From: an uncultured Clostridia bacterium
Lineage (GTDB): Bacteria > Bacillota > Clostridia > Christensenellales > UBA1242
Assembly: GCA_945928645.1 (NCBI GenBank)
Contig: CAMENR010000009.1
Location: 1-42,351 of the forward strand
Length of the DNA: 42,351 nt
Reading direction: 5' to 3'
Shown here: positions 1 through 8,726 of the stretch, in pieces
Position numbering within the stretch: position 1 is the stretch's first letter
Layout: every line of letters begins with the position of its first letter
Translations under genes and position numbers: made by a program
The notes under the pieces: model-generated
Databases searched by the model: none
Told to the model about the DNA's origin: nothing
What the model saw: the letters and a program-made list of their open reading frames with translations, nothing else

Positions 1-59
1 TTTTGATTAAAATTTATCCAAGTTTTTATTGTATTTTAGATAATATAAACTAAATGTAT

Positions 60-95
60 ATTGCTTTTTGCTTAAATGCAAAAAGCAATTTTTTT
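60..95 (+). terminator. rho-independent terminator for plus-strand transcription entering from the left
   Basis: A 12-bp perfect stem (arm ATTGCTTTTTGC, loop TTAAAT) is followed by a run of seven T on the plus strand. The minus-strand side lacks a comparable T run, so it best fits the end of a plus-strand gene left of the window. It may also help end the minus-strand operon that finishes at 145. Confidence 0.7.
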
Positions 96-144
96 CGCTC
101 TCACAACATCATACAAAATGAACTTTTCATCTGAGATTTTAATA

Positions 145-537
145 TCAAAACAAATTGTTTACATTAAAACCCATAAAATAATGAAGAGATTCTGCTGACG
201 CATTTATTATGGAGAGGTTTTCTAGGGCAAGAGATTTGTCGTTGTTGTTTAGAGCCTCGTCCAGTTTTATAAAACTTTCGTCAATAGACCTAATTTTGTC
301 GTAATTGGTGAAATAAGTTATAAATTTCTTTTGATTGTTCCAATATTTTTTTGTTTCGTCAAATTTGTCAACTACCTCCTTAGACGACAAGTCTTCTGAA
401 TGTTGGCTTACAAGGGTCGTTAATTGTGTAGAATAATCTTGCATATTATCATAAGTAATTTTTAGGAGATACTCTTCCAAGAAGCATATCGCTATGAGTA
501 TTGCAACGAGTATAAGGACATATATATTTCTCTTCAT
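145..537 (-). CDS. DUF4363 family membrane-associated protein
   Basis: This 130-residue protein has one N-terminal hydrophobic segment (about residues 6-24) that can act as an uncleaved anchor. A charged helical region follows, containing the KYWNNQKK stretch and the LESLHYF-like C-terminal helix typical of DUF4363. Its ATG overlaps the stop of the DUF421 gene (ATGA), and GAGGT lies just upstream, so the two are probably translationally coupled. DUF421-DUF4363 pairs are common in Clostridia. The function is unknown. The pairing suggests, by inference only, that it is an accessory of the YetF-like protein at the membrane surface. Confidence 0.75.
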   Translation of the reverse strand: MKRNIYVLILVAILIAICFLEEYLLKITYDNMQDYSTQLTTLVSQHSEDLSSKEVVDKFDETKKYWNNQKKFITYFTNYDKIRSIDESFIKLDEALNNNDKSLALENLSIINASAESLHYFMGFNVNNLF

Positions 538-1241
538 TTTTTTACCTCATATATAAAGGTCTTGCATGGCTTATTTTTTTCTTGATAATAAACATTTCCG
601 TTGCTGTTGATTGTTAGCACCAAAATATCGTTTACTTTTGGGGTTTTTTGTGATTTCATAATTTTTTGAATAAACTCTCTGTCTAATTTTAGTTCCTTTA
701 GGTTTTCTTCCATAAGTTTTCCATCGTTTATAAGCACATAGTTAAGGGAATCTTCCTCTGTGGAAAGTTTTAGTTGTCCGCTGGTTGCAGGGCTGGCAGA
801 GGATTTTAGCAAAACACTGATATTGCCATTGGTTTCCACAATAGCATATGCCACATTTGCAAGGTCAAAGCATTGGCTGGTTCTCAACCCTTCTGTTAGG
901 TCGTTTAGAGTCATATTCAGTTGTTTTAGAGCAGGGTAGTTTATTCCGTCTTGGTCAATCACTATAATAGGCTTGCCATTGAGTAATTTTCTAAAAAAGA
1001 TACTTTTTCTGTTTAGCAATGTAAATAGATGATGCAAAACAACAAGAGTGAGCAATGGGACAATGCCGAACACAAGGGGAATAGATACATCGCTCATCGG
1101 GATGCAAGCCAAATCGGCAATTATTAAGGTAACAACCAACTCAAATGGTTGCATATCTCCAATCTGCCTTTTGCCCATAATTCGCACTGCAACTAGCACA
1201 ATGCCATAAATGATAAAAGACCTTAATACTAGTGTTATCAT
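534..1241 (-). CDS. YetF-like DUF421 membrane protein
   Basis: A 235-residue protein with about three N-terminal transmembrane helices, including the family motif VRIMGKRQIGDMQPFELVVT, followed by a soluble C-terminal domain with a conserved GKPIIVIDQDG-like strand. This architecture is that of the DUF421/YetF family (COG2323). In Bacillus, YetF-type proteins are linked to spore and membrane properties, but the biochemical role is not firmly known. It lies 29 bp downstream of the SpoVB-like gene and overlaps the DUF4363 gene, so the three form one minus-strand operon. No strong ribosome site precedes the ATG. Confidence 0.85.
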   Translation of the reverse strand: MITLVLRSFIIYGIVLVAVRIMGKRQIGDMQPFELVVTLIIADLACIPMSDVSIPLVFGIVPLLTLVVLHHLFTLLNRKSIFFRKLLNGKPIIVIDQDGINYPALKQLNMTLNDLTEGLRTSQCFDLANVAYAIVETNGNISVLLKSSASPATSGQLKLSTEEDSLNYVLINDGKLMEENLKELKLDREFIQKIMKSQKTPKVNDILVLTINSNGNVYYQEKNKPCKTFIYEVKK

Positions 1242-1270
1242 ATGTCAATTTATTTACAATTTGAGAATAT

Positions 1271-2803
1271 TTATGCACGAGATTTTGATTGTTTTGTAGA
1301 GGCTTTTTTCGAAAGGCCTTTTTTGATGTCTGCAAAGGAAAATTTGAATAAGTTGAATAGCAGGCAAAAAATAAGGTAAAATATAGTCGCAACAATGCAA
1401 GAAACTGCCAAAGAAATAAACATTGGTAATACATTTTTGCATAGATTATATATCCACCTAGACATAAGCAAACTAGAAAGTGATGCAACTATGGCAAAAA
1501 GTAGATATTTTAGATTAAAAAAGTTGTCATCTAGCGCCTTGTTGAGCATAATAATATTCAAAATACTTGCACCCCCAAGGCAAAGAGCCATCCCCCAAAC
1601 CAAAGATAAGACTCCTAGACTAGTTGTGAGAAATATTATGCAAAATAATAACCCCACAGCGCCAATAAGATAATTTACAAAACTTTTTACTTCAAGATTT
1701 AGAGCATTTAGGCAGGATACAGTTACTCCACTTAGACAAATAGGTAAGACAAGAAAACTGGAATAACTCAAAAAATATCCAGAATTTGCATTGTTATAAA
1801 AGAAAATTCCAATAGGACCACCAAGTGAGAAGAATAAAGGAATAAATATAAAGGATATAAACATAGCAAATTTTATAGAGAAGTGGATTTTTGACTTAAT
1901 TTCGTCGTTGTTTTGGGTAAAAACAGCGGAGGACAAGTCTGGAATAAGTGTTGTGGATAATGCCCCAATAACTGTGGATGGAACATACAACAAAGGGAAA
2001 GTCATCCCCATCGCAACCCCAAACAGAGCAATAGCCTGGTCGTTGGTATAGCCAATGCTAACCAATTTTAGAGGTATAATAACAGATATCAGTGGGGTAA
2101 GTAGGCTAGACACCACCCTAACAATTGTTATGGGGAGAGATGATTTTATAATAGGTTTAATAAAACCTTTTGGAGAAGAAAATTTTCCACCTCGTTTTAG
2201 ATAGAGCAAAAGAACCAAAATGCTAGAAGCAATGCAAGAAATGGTATATGAAATTCCTGCAAGAAAAACCTTTTCAAGTGAAAAACTTAATACCGCAAGG
2301 AAGAGAACTGTTAAAATTATCCTAACAATTTGCTCTACAAACTCTGTAAGAGATACCCAAAAATATTGTTTTTTGCCCCACAGACTCCCTCGCAACGAGG
2401 AATAAACAGTAGAGAATATAAGGGAAGGTAGAAGTATCAAGAGGATTACGATGCACCGTGTATCTGTAAAAATGTTAGAAAGTAAATTTCTGCACAAAAA
2501 AACAACCCCACATATAGCAAGCGAAGTGCAAATTCCGATAGTTAATGCCCCGGTAACAACCTTAAAACTGCCCCTATTATCCTTTTTAGTTTCGAATTCT
2601 GATGTCCTTTTGCTAACAACCAATGGTAATCCACTAGAAATAAAGGTTTCTAAAACCATAAAAACTGAAAATGCAATTTGATATACACCTAGACCTTCTG
2701 CCCCCACAGTGCGAGATAAAAAAATTCTAAAGAAAAAGCCCATTGCTCTTGTAAGCACAGAAAATGATGTTATAACTGCCAATGCCTTAAAAAGTTTTTT
2801 CAA
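1271..2803 (-). CDS. spoVB: SpoVB-like polysaccharide flippase (MATE/MOP superfamily)
   Basis: A 510-residue, highly hydrophobic protein with about 12-14 predicted helices. It opens with the signature RAMGFFFRIFLSRTVGAEGLGVYQIAFS, as in SpoVB/MurJ-type flippases of the MOP superfamily. These export lipid-linked cell-wall or polysaccharide precursors; SpoVB itself is needed for spore cortex synthesis. The start is TTG at 2803: the minus strand reads ATAGGAGAAAATTTTG, a good ribosome site, and no ATG lies nearby. The tail is Lys/Ser-rich. It is the first gene of the operon with the DUF421 and DUF4363 genes. Assignment to SpoVB rather than a general polysaccharide exporter rests on family resemblance and the Clostridia setting. 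Confidence 0.82.
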   Translation of the reverse strand: MKKLFKALAVITSFSVLTRAMGFFFRIFLSRTVGAEGLGVYQIAFSVFMVLETFISSGLPLVVSKRTSEFETKKDNRGSFKVVTGALTIGICTSLAICGVVFLCRNLLSNIFTDTRCIVILLILLPSLIFSTVYSSLRGSLWGKKQYFWVSLTEFVEQIVRIILTVLFLAVLSFSLEKVFLAGISYTISCIASSILVLLLYLKRGGKFSSPKGFIKPIIKSSLPITIVRVVSSLLTPLISVIIPLKLVSIGYTNDQAIALFGVAMGMTFPLLYVPSTVIGALSTTLIPDLSSAVFTQNNDEIKSKIHFSIKFAMFISFIFIPLFFSLGGPIGIFFYNNANSGYFLSYSSFLVLPICLSGVTVSCLNALNLEVKSFVNYLIGAVGLLFCIIFLTTSLGVLSLVWGMALCLGGASILNIIMLNKALDDNFFNLKYLLFAIVASLSSLLMSRWIYNLCKNVLPMFISLAVSCIVATIFYLIFCLLFNLFKFSFADIKKGLSKKASTKQSKSRA

Positions 2804-2879
2804 AATTTTCTCCTATTGAATAATATATATAAATATATTTATTTTGCTGTTGCGTTTAGAATGAATAAAGGGAGAAAAA

Positions 2880-3161
2880 ATGAATAACATCAAAAAAGTG
2901 GATATATTGCCTTTTCAAATAATGAAAATTGTGGGGAAAACTAAGATAGATGTAGCAAAGAATTTCGCCATTTCAACAAGAGCAATAGTGGGAGATGACA
3001 ACGGATTTGTGTTAGTGGACAACAAATGTTCACATATATACACTGTTTTGCCGGGGGATACACTTAATTCTATTGCCAGTAAATTTGGGACTACACCACT
3101 AGAAATTAAGAAAAAAAATGACATTTTATTTATATTTGTCGGGCAACAACTATTAATATAG
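2880..3161 (+). CDS. small LysM-domain protein without signal peptide
   Basis: A 93-residue protein. Residues 52-93 form a clear LysM domain (YTVLPGDTLNSIASKFG, ending VGQQLLI), a module that binds N-acetylglucosamine-containing polymers. Residues 14-50 (KIVGKTKIDVAKNFAIS) follow the same spacing and look like a degenerate second LysM. There is no signal peptide or membrane segment, so it resembles cytosolically made spore-coat or cortex LysM proteins rather than secreted hydrolases; this is inference. The ATG is preceded by AGGGAGA. It is divergent from the spoVB-like operon, with about 76 bp of AT-rich DNA between them. Confidence 0.8.
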   Translation: MNNIKKVDILPFQIMKIVGKTKIDVAKNFAISTRAIVGDDNGFVLVDNKCSHIYTVLPGDTLNSIASKFGTTPLEIKKKNDILFIFVGQQLLI

Positions 3162-3191
3162 TTGCAATTTTTATAAAAAAAATGTTATAAT
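3162..3191 (+). promoter_or_regulatory. sigma-A-type promoter for the GNAT gene
   Basis: TTGCAA, an 18-bp spacer and a perfect TATAAT. The predicted start site is about 20 bp upstream of the ATG at 3220. Confidence 0.65.
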
Positions 3192-3219
3192 AGCGCCGTG
3201 AGGTTGAGATATAACTCAA

Positions 3220-4341
3220 ATGATAGAAATAAAAGAAGTTAAAACAAAAAAAGATATAAAGAAATTTGTAAACTTTCCGCATAAATTGTATAAAGGGAAT
3301 AAGAACTTTGTCCCTTTTTTGAATATAGATGAGATAAATAAATTTAATCCAAAGAAAAATGAATCTTATCACGATTGCATTGTCAAATGTTTTTTGGCAT
3401 ATAAAGACGGTGAACTTGTTGGAAGAATTGCTGGCATTGTGCAGAAATTATATAATGAGAAAGTTAATGAAAAACGTGCAAGATTTTCACGTTTTGATTG
3501 TATTGACGACAACGAAGTGGCAAAGGCGTTGTTTGACGCAGTGGAAAAGTGGGCAAAACAAGAAGGAATGGATATCATTCATGGCCCAATGGGATATAAT
3601 GATTTGGACAGGGAAGGATTACTTATAGAGGGCTTTGACCAAATGTCCACATTTGAAGAACAGTATAACTATGATTATTATGGCAAACTTATTGAAAATA
3701 ATGGGTTTGAAAAGGAAGTTGACTGGGTGGAATATAGAATATTTGCACCAGAAGAAGTCAACGAACGTGTTGATAAAATTGCTGATGTAGTATCCAAAAG
3801 ATACAACCTTAGACTTCTAACTCCTCCAAGTATCAAATGGTTTGTGGACAAGTACAAAGACCAATTTTTTGATGTTCTTGATGCTGCTTATTCTCCTTTG
3901 TATGGGGTTGTTCCATTTTCGGACAAGATGAAAGATTCGCTGATTTCTCAGTTTGGACTAATTTTGAACAAAGATTTTATCATTGGCATATTAAATGAGA
4001 AAGATGAACTTATTGCTTTTGGGCTGGTATTCCCATCAATTTCGGAATCAGTAAACAAGAGTAAGGGTAGAATTCTTCCATTTGGTATTTTTAGAATGTT
4101 AAAGCAAATAAAGAACCCAAAAAGCGTGGATTTGGGGTTGATAGCAATAAGACCAGAATATCAAAATAAAGGTGTAAATGCTATGATTGTTTCGCATCTT
4201 ATGCATGGGATGATTGAAAAGAAAATAGAATATGCCGAAACAAATCTTATGCTGGAAGACAATACAAGGATACAAGGGCAGTGGAGTGTATTTGACTACA
4301 TTCAACACAAACGACGAAGAAGTTATGTAAAGAGAATTTGA
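3220..4341 (+). CDS. GNAT-superfamily N-acetyltransferase-like protein
   Basis: A 373-residue protein of the long GNAT-like family related to E. coli YghO. The N-terminal part (FVNFPHKLYKGNKNFVPFL and ECFLAYKDGELVGRIAGI-like strand) and the C-terminal RPEYQNKGVNAMI motif A, which binds acetyl-CoA, are visible. The middle contains a GPMGYNDLDREGLLIEGF segment characteristic of this family. The substrate is unknown. It is a single transcription unit with its own promoter and ends at a bidirectional terminator shared with the convergent surface-protein gene. Membership of the family is secure, but the enzymatic activity is only inferred. Confidence 0.8.
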   Translation: MIEIKEVKTKKDIKKFVNFPHKLYKGNKNFVPFLNIDEINKFNPKKNESYHDCIVKCFLAYKDGELVGRIAGIVQKLYNEKVNEKRARFSRFDCIDDNEVAKALFDAVEKWAKQEGMDIIHGPMGYNDLDREGLLIEGFDQMSTFEEQYNYDYYGKLIENNGFEKEVDWVEYRIFAPEEVNERVDKIADVVSKRYNLRLLTPPSIKWFVDKYKDQFFDVLDAAYSPLYGVVPFSDKMKDSLISQFGLILNKDFIIGILNEKDELIAFGLVFPSISESVNKSKGRILPFGIFRMLKQIKNPKSVDLGLIAIRPEYQNKGVNAMIVSHLMHGMIEKKIEYAETNLMLEDNTRIQGQWSVFDYIQHKRRRSYVKRI

Positions 4342-4411
4342 TTATATACTTCTAACCTAAAATTTAATCGTAGATAGTTTAATTTTTTGAAACATATTGA
4401 TGTTTTGAAAC

Positions 4412-4442
4412 AAAAAAATCTCACATTTCTGTGAGATTTTTT
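4412..4442. terminator. bidirectional rho-independent terminator
   Basis: Stem ATCTCACA/TGTGAGAT with a TTTC loop, flanked by A-runs on the left and T-runs on the right. It can therefore terminate both the plus-strand GNAT gene and the minus-strand surface-protein gene. Confidence 0.88.
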
Positions 4443-4451
4443 GTTGTAATA

Positions 4452-7400
4452 TTATCTTTTCTTTTTGTCTTGAGATTCAGGGGCTTTTTTTGTTCCGTCA
4501 GAATTTTTTAGAGCATTAAATTCTTTTTCTACCTGTTTCTTTTTGTTTTTTATTTCAGATTTTTCGCTAGAACGAATAATTTGATTGTTTTGAAGATAGG
4601 CAACTGCAGAATTTAGATATTCGATTCTTTCTTTTATCTTATTCAACTTCTTGGTGTATTCGCTATAAAGTTTTGCATCAACACTTTCGTCATTGTTAGT
4701 TTTTGCTTCATATTCTGCTTTAATTTGGTCATATTCTGCTTGAAGAGTTGCTAATTGCTCATTAAGATTTTCAAGGCTTCCTTCTCTCTTTGTCTTAAGT
4801 TCTGCTTTGATTTGTTTTTCGTTGATAGCTTTTGGAGATTTCTTATATTCTGCCTTTTTAATCTTTTCTTTCTTTTGTTTTTTAGGAACTCTTCTAAGTA
4901 GGTATCCTGCTATTGCAAATCCCAATGCCAGCACAAGTAGAAGGGAAGATGCCAAAGCCCAAATATTCATATCTGCCGAGTTATCGTGGTTATGTTCTGC
5001 CTCATCTTCGTCAGGTGTTTCTTCTGCTTGTTCAACAACTTTTGATACTATTGTATATTCGTCAGAAGTTTTGCCAACATATTCGCTTGATTCCACATCG
5101 CTAACCACAAAGTTGTTGATATACATCTTTCCGACAACAGGACTATCTGCTGTGCCCAATGAGAAGCATACTTTTACATTTTGATCAGATTCTGCCAAAA
5201 CGTATATGGTATATAGTTTGTATCCATTGTTTTCATCATCTTCTTCTGGGGTAGGGGTGATGATTTTATTAAAGATATTCTTATTTTCTTCATCTTCTAT
5301 TATTTTGCCATCAGAGTCAACTGCTACCACTTCCATCATTCCGGCGCCTTTACCTACCAAATCTTCTGTCCTTATCCATGCACTAAATTTATAGTAGTTG
5401 TCTTTCTTTAGGGAATAGATGTAATTGGTGGAGATTGTTTGATAACTATTTTCAAATATATTATGCAATGTCAAAACTGATGTTGAAGTAGGGATAGTTG
5501 GAAGGTCTGGGTCGTCAAGTTTGTTGTATATATTTGCATAACACTCATTTTTGTTTGAAACTTTTATTGTTTCAAATCCAATGGCATCTTGCGACCTCTT
5601 ATCTCCGTCTTTCTTTACTGGTTCAAAGTTGTTCTCCAAAAGGTTTAGAGATAGGCTGGTAGCACCTGCAACAACTTTTTCAGAAGAAAGGTATCCAGCA
5701 CAGTCAAAGAATGCACATTGAGTTGTGCTTGTGTTGCCATGAACACCTACAACCATCTTTACGTCAGTTGACGAAATTCCATTGGTTACATAGAAGTAGA
5801 GTTGTTTCCATACACCATTAGTTTGGATATTATCAAATATCGCTAGTGTTTTGCCGCTCTTATCCACAAGTTTTACATATGCCTTGGCGTCATCATAAGT
5901 GTTTACGCCAACATAGAAGGTTGTTTTGGTTTGAGTAGAATGACTGTTTGCAGACAATGTAACAGAACTACTACTAAAAGAAACGTCGTTAGATGTGGAA
6001 CTTCTAACCATAAGGACATTTTCCTCATTTTCGCTATAATCGCCTTTGTTAAGATTGTAGAAATCTTTATAGAATGCATTGTTTGCCCCAGGGTTAGTTA
6101 TTGTCCCGTAACTATCTTGTGGGTTGCGAATAGAGTCTGCAGAATAATTGCCTATTCTTATTATGCCACTTGAAAGTCTTTCGTCGGCTGGTTTCGAAAT
6201 ATTCCAACTGCTAGGCGAAAGAGGATAGTTTAGAAGGATTGATCCACCTACTCCTATAGTATAACTGGAGGATAGGGAATCTATTGTCGCAAAGTTAAAT
6301 TGACCATTTTGGATATCCGAAGTGTCTGTCATACTGGATAGGTCAAGGGTATTGGAGGAAGTTTTTTTGGAAAACTCTGTTGAAGTAATTGCTTCAAGAA
6401 CAATGTTATCCACAACAGCCCAACCCTTTTCTTTTCCGATGGACATTTCAAGAGCAACTTTTTCATCTCTAGCACTGCTACCTTGAATATAGAAACTTAC
6501 AACCGAAAAGCCATTCCTTGCATCAGCACTAGATGTGCCTTTAAGTTCCGATTGAGTTATTGCTTTGGAAGATAAATCTTCGTTGGTTGGGGTAAGAGTT
6601 ACCTTAAGCCCAGATGTATTTCCGCCAGTTTTCAAAATAAACGACAATCTGTAAAGACCATGCTGATAAATAGTTAGGGAATTATCTTTTGCCAGGTCTT
6701 CATCTGTTGCAGAAGAAATCTTTTTGGATTCCACCACATCTTCTTTGTTTATAAAAAGGAGTGATTTTGTTGAGGAGGAAGTGCCGTCAAATGATTCTGA
6801 TTTGATGCCAGTGGATTCAAACACTGTGTTAATTTGGGCATCAATGTATTCCTTGGTGTTGACATATATTTCACTTTCTCCATTGCCACCACTAACTGTC
6901 CAAAAATTCAAACCACTTTCAAAGTTAGCATTTTTGTAGGAGGTTAGCATTGTGCGTTGAAAACTCTTTTTGGTGCAGGAGTCAGATTCTACTGCACTAA
7001 GATAGTCTGCTTCTGCCACCTCAGAAACGGTTATGTGATCATAAAACACAGCCCCTGATGCAGTTCCCTTGGAAAATTTCAGTTGCAATGTAAATGTTTT
7101 TGTATCAAATGAATCTGTTTGAACATAAAAACAATATTTGTTCCACTCTTTTGTAGTAACAGGCAAGGACATATCTAGTTCTGGCGAATAAATAGTGCCA
7201 GAGCCTGTCCCTTGTGTCATAGCATAAACACTTATTTCATAAAACTTATCGTTTTCCAGTGTTGCAGAATCACTAGTTACATGTGCAGATGTTTGTCCAG
7301 TTGCTTCGCTAGCACCACGAAACATCAAGATATACTTGTCTGGATCGGTGATATTAGTTGATGGCTTTGGTTTAACTGAAAGACCATAGTTGTAGGAAGT

Positions 7401-7670
7401 ATTTTCTGTGTCGATAACGCCACACGAAACATCTTCATTCACACTAACTGTCCAACTATTACCATCTAGAGATGCAGGGAAGTTGTCGCCTCTGTCAGTT
7501 TTTGTAGTAAAATCTCCGTTCTTTATAACACCTGTTTTTACAGATTGATAGTAGTAGGCTTGCACAGGAGTGTGTGAAAACCTAAGCATTGGCACACCTG
7601 ACAAAACACACGTTGCAGAAAGGGCAAGTGCGACAAGTGCTTTTTTAGTTTTTCTAAAATTGCGTTCCAT
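4452..7670 (-). CDS. large surface protein: signal peptide, four jelly-roll-like modules, TM, cytoplasmic coiled coil
   Basis: A 1072-residue protein. Residues 1-38 form a signal peptide (basic start, hydrophobic core, VQA cleavage site). The Ser/Thr-rich ectodomain appears to hold four beta-rich modules of roughly 170-220 residues. Each ends in a similar strand (FYDHITVSEV, VVDNIVLEAI, FFDCAGYLSS, YINNFVVSDV), as in carbohydrate-binding jelly rolls. An acidic, His-containing linker precedes one transmembrane helix near residues 903-925, then RRVPKKQKKEK and a Lys/Glu-rich coiled-coil tail of about 147 residues. There is no LPXTG motif. AAGG lies before the ATG, and a TTGCAT/TATAAT promoter lies upstream. 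I do not recognise a named family; glycan binding and envelope-to-cytoplasm linkage are inferences. Confidence 0.72.
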   Translation of the reverse strand: MERNFRKTKKALVALALSATCVLSGVPMLRFSHTPVQAYYYQSVKTGVIKNGDFTTKTDRGDNFPASLDGNSWTVSVNEDVSCGVIDTENTSYNYGLSVKPKPSTNITDPDKYILMFRGASEATGQTSAHVTSDSATLENDKFYEISVYAMTQGTGSGTIYSPELDMSLPVTTKEWNKYCFYVQTDSFDTKTFTLQLKFSKGTASGAVFYDHITVSEVAEADYLSAVESDSCTKKSFQRTMLTSYKNANFESGLNFWTVSGGNGESEIYVNTKEYIDAQINTVFESTGIKSESFDGTSSSTKSLLFINKEDVVESKKISSATDEDLAKDNSLTIYQHGLYRLSFILKTGGNTSGLKVTLTPTNEDLSSKAITQSELKGTSSADARNGFSVVSFYIQGSSARDEKVALEMSIGKEKGWAVVDNIVLEAITSTEFSKKTSSNTLDLSSMTDTSDIQNGQFNFATIDSLSSSYTIGVGGSILLNYPLSPSSWNISKPADERLSSGIIRIGNYSADSIRNPQDSYGTITNPGANNAFYKDFYNLNKGDYSENEENVLMVRSSTSNDVSFSSSSVTLSANSHSTQTKTTFYVGVNTYDDAKAYVKLVDKSGKTLAIFDNIQTNGVWKQLYFYVTNGISSTDVKMVVGVHGNTSTTQCAFFDCAGYLSSEKVVAGATSLSLNLLENNFEPVKKDGDKRSQDAIGFETIKVSNKNECYANIYNKLDDPDLPTIPTSTSVLTLHNIFENSYQTISTNYIYSLKKDNYYKFSAWIRTEDLVGKGAGMMEVVAVDSDGKIIEDEENKNIFNKIITPTPEEDDENNGYKLYTIYVLAESDQNVKVCFSLGTADSPVVGKMYINNFVVSDVESSEYVGKTSDEYTIVSKVVEQAEETPDEDEAEHNHDNSADMNIWALASSLLLVLALGFAIAGYLLRRVPKKQKKEKIKKAEYKKSPKAINEKQIKAELKTKREGSLENLNEQLATLQAEYDQIKAEYEAKTNNDESVDAKLYSEYTKKLNKIKERIEYLNSAVAYLQNNQIIRSSEKSEIKNKKKQVEKEFNALKNSDGTKKAPESQDKKKR

Positions 7671-7696
7671 AATGACCTTCTTATTTTATATTGTTT

Positions 7697-7712
7697 AACT
7701 CCCTTGGGAGTT
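7697..7712. promoter_or_regulatory. inverted repeat in the leader of the surface-protein gene, possible operator
   Basis: Arms AACTCCC and GGGAGTT are separated by two bases. The repeat sits just downstream of the predicted minus-strand transcription start and upstream of the ribosome site, where a repressor or an RNA hairpin could act. Confidence 0.4.
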
Positions 7713-7724
7713 CAAGACTATTGC

Positions 7725-7753
7725 ATTATATAATAACTTAGCAAAAAATGCAA
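7725..7753 (-). promoter_or_regulatory. sigma-A-type promoter for the large surface protein
   Basis: Read on the minus strand: TTGCAT, a 17-bp spacer and a perfect TATAAT. It lies about 55 bp upstream of the ATG. Confidence 0.65.
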
Positions 7754-7815
7754 TCAATTTTTGTTATTTATTATTATATAAAATATTTTTCTACTAAATC
7801 AAACATAATAAAAGT

Positions 7816-8178
7816 ATGGACGAGAAAAAGAAAACTATAACATTTTTTATTTTTGCAGTGGTTGTGGGTATAATCAATGGGCTTTTTGGTGGCGGTGGGG
7901 GTATGCTATGCGTGCCAGTTTTTAGGAATATACTTGGGTTGGAGGACAAGCAATCTCATGCAACTGCTGTTTTGGTTATGTCTATTATTAGCATACCTAC
8001 ACTTATTGTCTATCTATCTTCCTTGCCGTTTAGGGCAGATGTGGGGATAATGATTACTATAGGCTCTCTGGTTGGTGGAATTGTGGGAAGCATAGCCCTG
8101 AAAAAAATCAACAATAAATTGCTTAATATACTATTTATAATTGTGTTGATAGCATCGGGAATAAAAATGTTTTTCTAG
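7816..8178 (+). CDS. TauE/SafE (TSUP) transporter, N-terminal-half-like protein
   Basis: A 120-residue membrane protein with about four helices and the TSUP glycine-rich signature GIINGLFGGGGGMLCVPVF, followed by the HATAVLVM segment. Usual TauE/SafE proteins have about 250 residues made of two homologous four-helix halves; this gene encodes one half. The next gene encodes the other half, 66 bp on, with its own ribosome site. The family exports sulfite, sulfoacetate or related organosulfur anions, or is uncharacterised. The substrate here is unknown. A heteromeric transporter of the two halves is likely but inferred. Confidence 0.82.
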   Translation: MDEKKKTITFFIFAVVVGIINGLFGGGGGMLCVPVFRNILGLEDKQSHATAVLVMSIISIPTLIVYLSSLPFRADVGIMITIGSLVGGIVGSIALKKINNKLLNILFIIVLIASGIKMFF

Positions 8179-8244
8179 TGATTTAGTATAAAAACATATG
8201 AAATTGGTGCCAAAGTAGTATTTAAGGGTAAAAAAGGAGAAAGT

Positions 8245-8616
8245 ATGTGGTTTGTATTTATTCTAATTGGACTTACAACTGGGCTTTTGGGTGCTATGGG
8301 ACTTGGTGGGGGAACACTACTAATTCCATTGTTATCTTTGGTGGGGGTGGGGCAAAAAGAGGCTCAGCTTATCAATGTGCTGTCATTTGTAATTATGGCA
8401 CTGTTTATTCTGTTTTTTAATATAAAGAATAAAATGATTGACATTTTCCCAGCAATTATGTTTTCGGTGGTAGCAGTGCCTTTTGCAGTTATTTTAGCAT
8501 TGTGTGTGCAGGGGGCAAATGAGCAAGTGTTGAAGATTATCTTCGGTATCTTTTTACTCCTTATGGGTGGATACGAATTGTTTTGCTACCTAAAAAAATA
8601 TCATTGCAAAAAATAG
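8245..8616 (+). CDS. TauE/SafE (TSUP) transporter, second half-size protein
   Basis: A 123-residue protein with about four membrane helices and its own TSUP motif (TTGLLGAMGLGGGTLLIPLL). It is paralogous in layout to the preceding 120-residue protein. AAGGAGAAAGT precedes the ATG, so it is translated independently and is not merely the tail of a frameshifted gene. The end ...YLKKYHCKK is basic and cytosolic. Together the two genes would rebuild a full-length eight-helix TSUP transporter. Confidence 0.82.
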   Translation: MWFVFILIGLTTGLLGAMGLGGGTLLIPLLSLVGVGQKEAQLINVLSFVIMALFILFFNIKNKMIDIFPAIMFSVVAVPFAVILALCVQGANEQVLKIIFGIFLLLMGGYELFCYLKKYHCKK

Positions 8617-8726
8617 GTGTAATTGTTATTAGGTGTAAGTGATAGTTTATTAAACCTCTATCGCAGACACTCAAAATTATGAGACAACATTATGGAACAA
8701 AATTATAACTACCAAGAATGATGACG

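Noticed and set aside
1141-1488. Minus-strand ORFs inside the spoVB/DUF421 region
   Set aside because: Out-of-frame shadows with no ribosome site, overlapping two recognisable genes.
7816-8616. TSUP genes as a single frameshifted gene
   Set aside because: The two ORFs are separated by 66 bp, the second has its own strong ribosome site, and each carries its own N-terminal TSUP motif.
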